Below are positions 61,052 to 64,000 of a stretch of DNA of 64,000 nt, one piece after another. The translations under genes were made by a program, and so were the position numbers. Each line of letters opens with the position of its first letter. Within the stretch, counting starts at the first letter, position 1. Source of the stretch: Chlorokybus atmophyticus (taxonomy: Eukaryota > Streptophyta > Chlorokybophyceae > Chlorokybales > Chlorokybaceae); the NCBI GenBank assembly GCA_009103225.1, contig RHPI01000810.1, forward strand, positions 156,429 to 220,428, read 5' to 3'. A model generated the notes under the pieces. The model had not been told where the DNA came from. It was given only the letters and a program-made list of their open reading frames with translations, and searched no databases.

Positions 61052-61439
61052 TTCAGGCAGAAACTCAGTGCGTTGTATAGTTTATGTATGTAAGTCTTGG
61101 GCGCAAATCATGACATGTACGTATTCTGGTTGTGCACAAACTCACAACACTTCATGAAGAGAGCACCACCAGCATCACGCACAACAGTGCATGCACAGCC
61201 TGCCGTCGTTTGGCTTTGCTTCTGCTTTCACTTCACATCGCTTTACCTTGGCAGTATCATGTATATGTAAACTGTGTGATGCGCATTACCTCAACACTTA
61301 CACTTATGCAAAGACATATCTGGATCCAGTTGCCTGGGCAGCTGTAGCATACATGACACACGAGCCATGTGCCAAATAGCAGGCATAAAGCACACAGCAG
61401 TGCAGACAACCGTGGGCTTTGCAACTTTTTCCATCAGGC
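61052..61439. other. Convergent intergenic region
   Basis: 3' flanks of CFAP54 (+) and RPN6 (-). Only short chance open frames; nothing else seen. Confidence 0.55.
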
Positions 61440-63779
61440 CTATGCCAACACCTTCGTGGACTTGAGGTACAAACTGTCCACAACCTGGCTCATGTTGCCA
61501 ATAGTGTCTAGGGCGGCGGGGTAGATGCTGTCCGGCCGCACCTCATCGAAAACAATGAGGTTCCCCGCGCCCTGATCCAGCGTGCCCTTGAACTTCTGAT
61601 CCAAGATCATCTGCGACAGCTTGTCCTCCACCGTCTCCAGCGGAAGCCCGATGAGAGACGCAACGTGAGTGATCTCAACCCTTGAAAACGGCTCGATGAT
61701 GCGTATTAAGTTCTGCAAGGAGACGACAAACCCGCTCAGTAAAGCAACAAGCATCAAGACCACAACCCAACAATGTGGTGTGGTGTAATGGCAGTGCGCT
61801 ATGAAGCATCATTCACCTGTTCCAACAGATTGCCATAAAGCTCGGATAGGTGAGAGTGAATGATGGGATCATTCGCAAGCTGGTCTTTGTGCGTTGCAAG
61901 TGCTTTCTCCAGCTCCTTCAGCGAGCGATCGTGGTATGCTGAAGCGATGGCTCGCATGGCCTCCACCTCCGGCCCGCTGTACTTGAGACTGGCCTTGGAG
62001 TTGACAATGGTACTAACGTCCTCAGCCTGCACACAGACACCACTATTCAGTTACAACACCACGGCCATGTCGTGGGACTAGATGCTTGTATGTTCGTAAC
62101 CAACCTGGTTGGTCATGACTTTGCACAGCAGCATGTACTTCAAAGCCAAGACAGCCTTCGGGTCTTCCAGGTTGTTGAACTGCTCAAAGGCCTCAAAGAA
62201 GTACGAATACGCCGTCTTGTAGTCCTTCTCTTCTGCATGCAACACTCCCGACTGCAAGCGCAACATTGGGTGTAGGTACCACGGCCTTGCTGAGAAAAAC
62301 ATGTGTAAGCATCAACTCCGCCGCTTACTTGCAAGTCTATCTGGCCTTGCTGTGCGGGAGGCACATAGATGGCATTGGCAGCGGTGCGGGCGGCAGTCAA
62401 TGCAGCCTTGGCCTTAGGGAGGTTTCTGAGCGCGTGGTGGACGCGCGACTCGATCAAGTGTATGTCCACCAGCAGCAGCTTGTCGTCAAGCCTCTTGACC
62501 TCGCGCAGCAGAGAGCTTATCAAGGTGAGCGCGGCTGTAAACTCCTTTGTTTCCAACAACAGCGATGCCAACCGCGCCTCAACTCGTTGCCGCAGAAACG
62601 TGCGCTTCTCTTGCCTTGTCCACTCTACCTACAGACAAACATGACACATCACTTCTATTTCAAGTCTCGGTCGATTAGCAATTTGCAAGGCAGGTATAGC
62701 AAAGGTCCAAGTAACGTGTGTTACATGCCTGTTCTCGGCAAAGGTCCACTTGAAGCTGCGTTGTGTTGGGTACTTTGGCGACAAGGTCTATAAACGTCCT
62801 CACTAGCTTTGCGGTCTTGGCCTTGGGGATCAGCGCGAAGTACGGCCTTATCTCTGTCAACAAGGCGCGCAACTCCTGCGCTTTACCCTGCTTTGCCAGC
62901 AGCTCCCCACAGTGCGTAATCGCCTGTTCCTTGACCTGTAAATGCATGACGTAATCTCAAATGTCGAGCACTGTAACCTCATCATGCTGAGGCTAATGCT
63001 GCCATCATCTGCATGCGCCATATTATAGCACCAAGTCTACCATAGACAACAATCACAGGTGAATACTGCAAACGGTACATGCAAGTGCCGCTGCGTTAGT
63101 CTTTGGCAGCTTACGTATGTGTGATGAGACATGAGTTCATTCCCTAATGTGCACTGCCTTAGGACACTCAGTTGCTGATGGAGCGAGCGCGAACCAACCT
63201 TTAGCTTGTTCCTTAGCTTGTTTTGTGAGCTGCTTCCGCTGGCATACCACTTGAGCACACACAACGTACAATGGTAACGTCTGATGAAACAATCTGCATC
63301 CCGTCCGTTGTCGCACACACTCCAATGCTTAATTTGATACGACTTGAGTAAGCTGCCTTAAAATCAAGCTGGTTATGCTCAGTGCTCTACTTTGGACTGA
63401 GCATAATCAAGCAACAAACAAATCAACTCCAACTGTCTGTTTGTGTCATCACACTCCCCCAGAGTTTAGTTTGATCGCACAGCCTACCGGCAGGTGAGCA
63501 TGCACAAATATCACCAAGAAATCCATAACACCCTCCAAGACTGGGCTTTCTCTGTGACCCGACATGCAGTAACGACTGAGTGTTCACATAATATCAACAC
63601 ATTCGCCTGAGCATGACCACATGCGCCTGCTTACAAACCTTGAGGGCTTCAGGGTCGGTGGCGGGGCTGTGAATGACATCTCTGTACAGCTTGATGGCCT
63701 CATCCGGCCTGACTTCGGCCACCTCTCCGGCCTGCCCCACCTTCTCCGCCAAATCCATGCTGCTTGAAGCAGCTGCCAT
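61440..63779 (-). CDS. RPN6: 26S proteasome lid subunit RPN6 (PSMD11)
   Basis: RPN6 is a PCI-domain subunit of the proteasome lid that clamps the 19S particle to the 20S core. Six exons join in phase to 425 residues, the usual length: 63779-63639, 62935-62729, 62628-62329, 62251-62105, 62026-61817, 61712-61440. The N-terminal TPR-like helices include [40 protein letters not shown] and [19 protein letters not shown]. The central part has [17 protein letters not shown] and [10 protein letters not shown]. The C-terminal PCI domain has [53 protein letters not shown] and ends [17 protein letters not shown]. The intron after exon 2 has a GC donor (CAG/GCATGT, 62728). The intron after exon 1 is long (about 700 bases) and holds only chance frames. 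The start ATG is followed by Ala/Ser-rich codons as in plant RPN6. Confidence 0.98.
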
Positions 63780-64000
63780 CAAGCTGTGCCCTTACAGCTT
63801 ACAGATTGAATATTTTCCTCAACCCAAGCCTCCAACTGCACCGTAAACGCTGCCAACGAAGCCGACGACGCCCACAACACCCTCAGCAACACCGACGACC
63901 TCGCCGCCCGCCAACCCTAATTAGTTAGCTTTGTCGACTGACACCGTCAACACCGACTGTCGATGGTTTGAGCCGGATCCGGTTCATAAACCTACTCGGA
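63780..64000 (-). promoter_or_regulatory. Upstream region of RPN6 with telo-box
   Basis: AACCCTAA (63913-63920) lies about 135 bases upstream of the RPN6 start. Telo-boxes of this kind are common in plant promoters of ribosomal and proteasomal genes. It is followed by tagttagct on the plus strand. No upstream gene begins before the window edge. Confidence 0.45.

Overview
The window is nuclear DNA of a unicellular or otherwise flagellated green alga, most probably from the streptophyte (land-plant) side. The reasons are: genes split by many short introns (about 116 in twelve gene models), a QLQ+WRC growth-regulating factor and a KEA-type antiporter closest in layout to land-plant proteins, together with several genes for motile cilia. 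Mesostigma-like algae would fit, but the species cannot be read from the sequence.

Layout. 1-81 is a CT microsatellite. 328-6252 (-) is a DZIP1 homologue, head to head with a coiled-coil gene (6521-9559, +). 9658-12251 (-) is an unrecognised gene, head to head with a basic Ser/Arg-rich gene (12641-14480, +). 14481-17454 is repeat-like DNA. 17455-20169 (-) is a TauE/SafE-family membrane protein. 20170-25646 is gene-poor: it has an exact 276-bp copy of a segment at 15 kb, a single undetermined base, and an AT-rich stretch with dispersed hairpins. 25647-28162 (+) is a GRF transcription factor and 28884-31350 (+) is PDCD2. 31351-37517 is a second gene-poor block with hairpins, a tandem duplication and a tRNA-like fragment. 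37518-41673 (-) is a KEA potassium/proton antiporter, followed by CCDC39 (42776-47534, +), a leucine-rich-repeat/coiled-coil gene (48027-51575, -), CFAP54 (51928-61051, +) and the proteasome lid subunit RPN6 (61440-63779, -).

Three recognisable cilium genes (DZIP1 for the basal body/transition zone, CCDC39 for the 96-nm axonemal ruler, CFAP54 for the central apparatus) are each transcribed from an upstream region holding the same 10-bp palindrome, GTCACGTGAC. In two cases the region is a tight head-to-head promoter shared with an uncharacterised coiled-coil or LRR gene, which makes those partners candidate cilium genes. Gene models were built by hand by joining open frames with consistent splice phase. 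Exon borders are therefore predictions, but in all models except KEA (a two-base frame break near the 3' end) the summed coding length is a multiple of three. Six introns use GC-AG borders.
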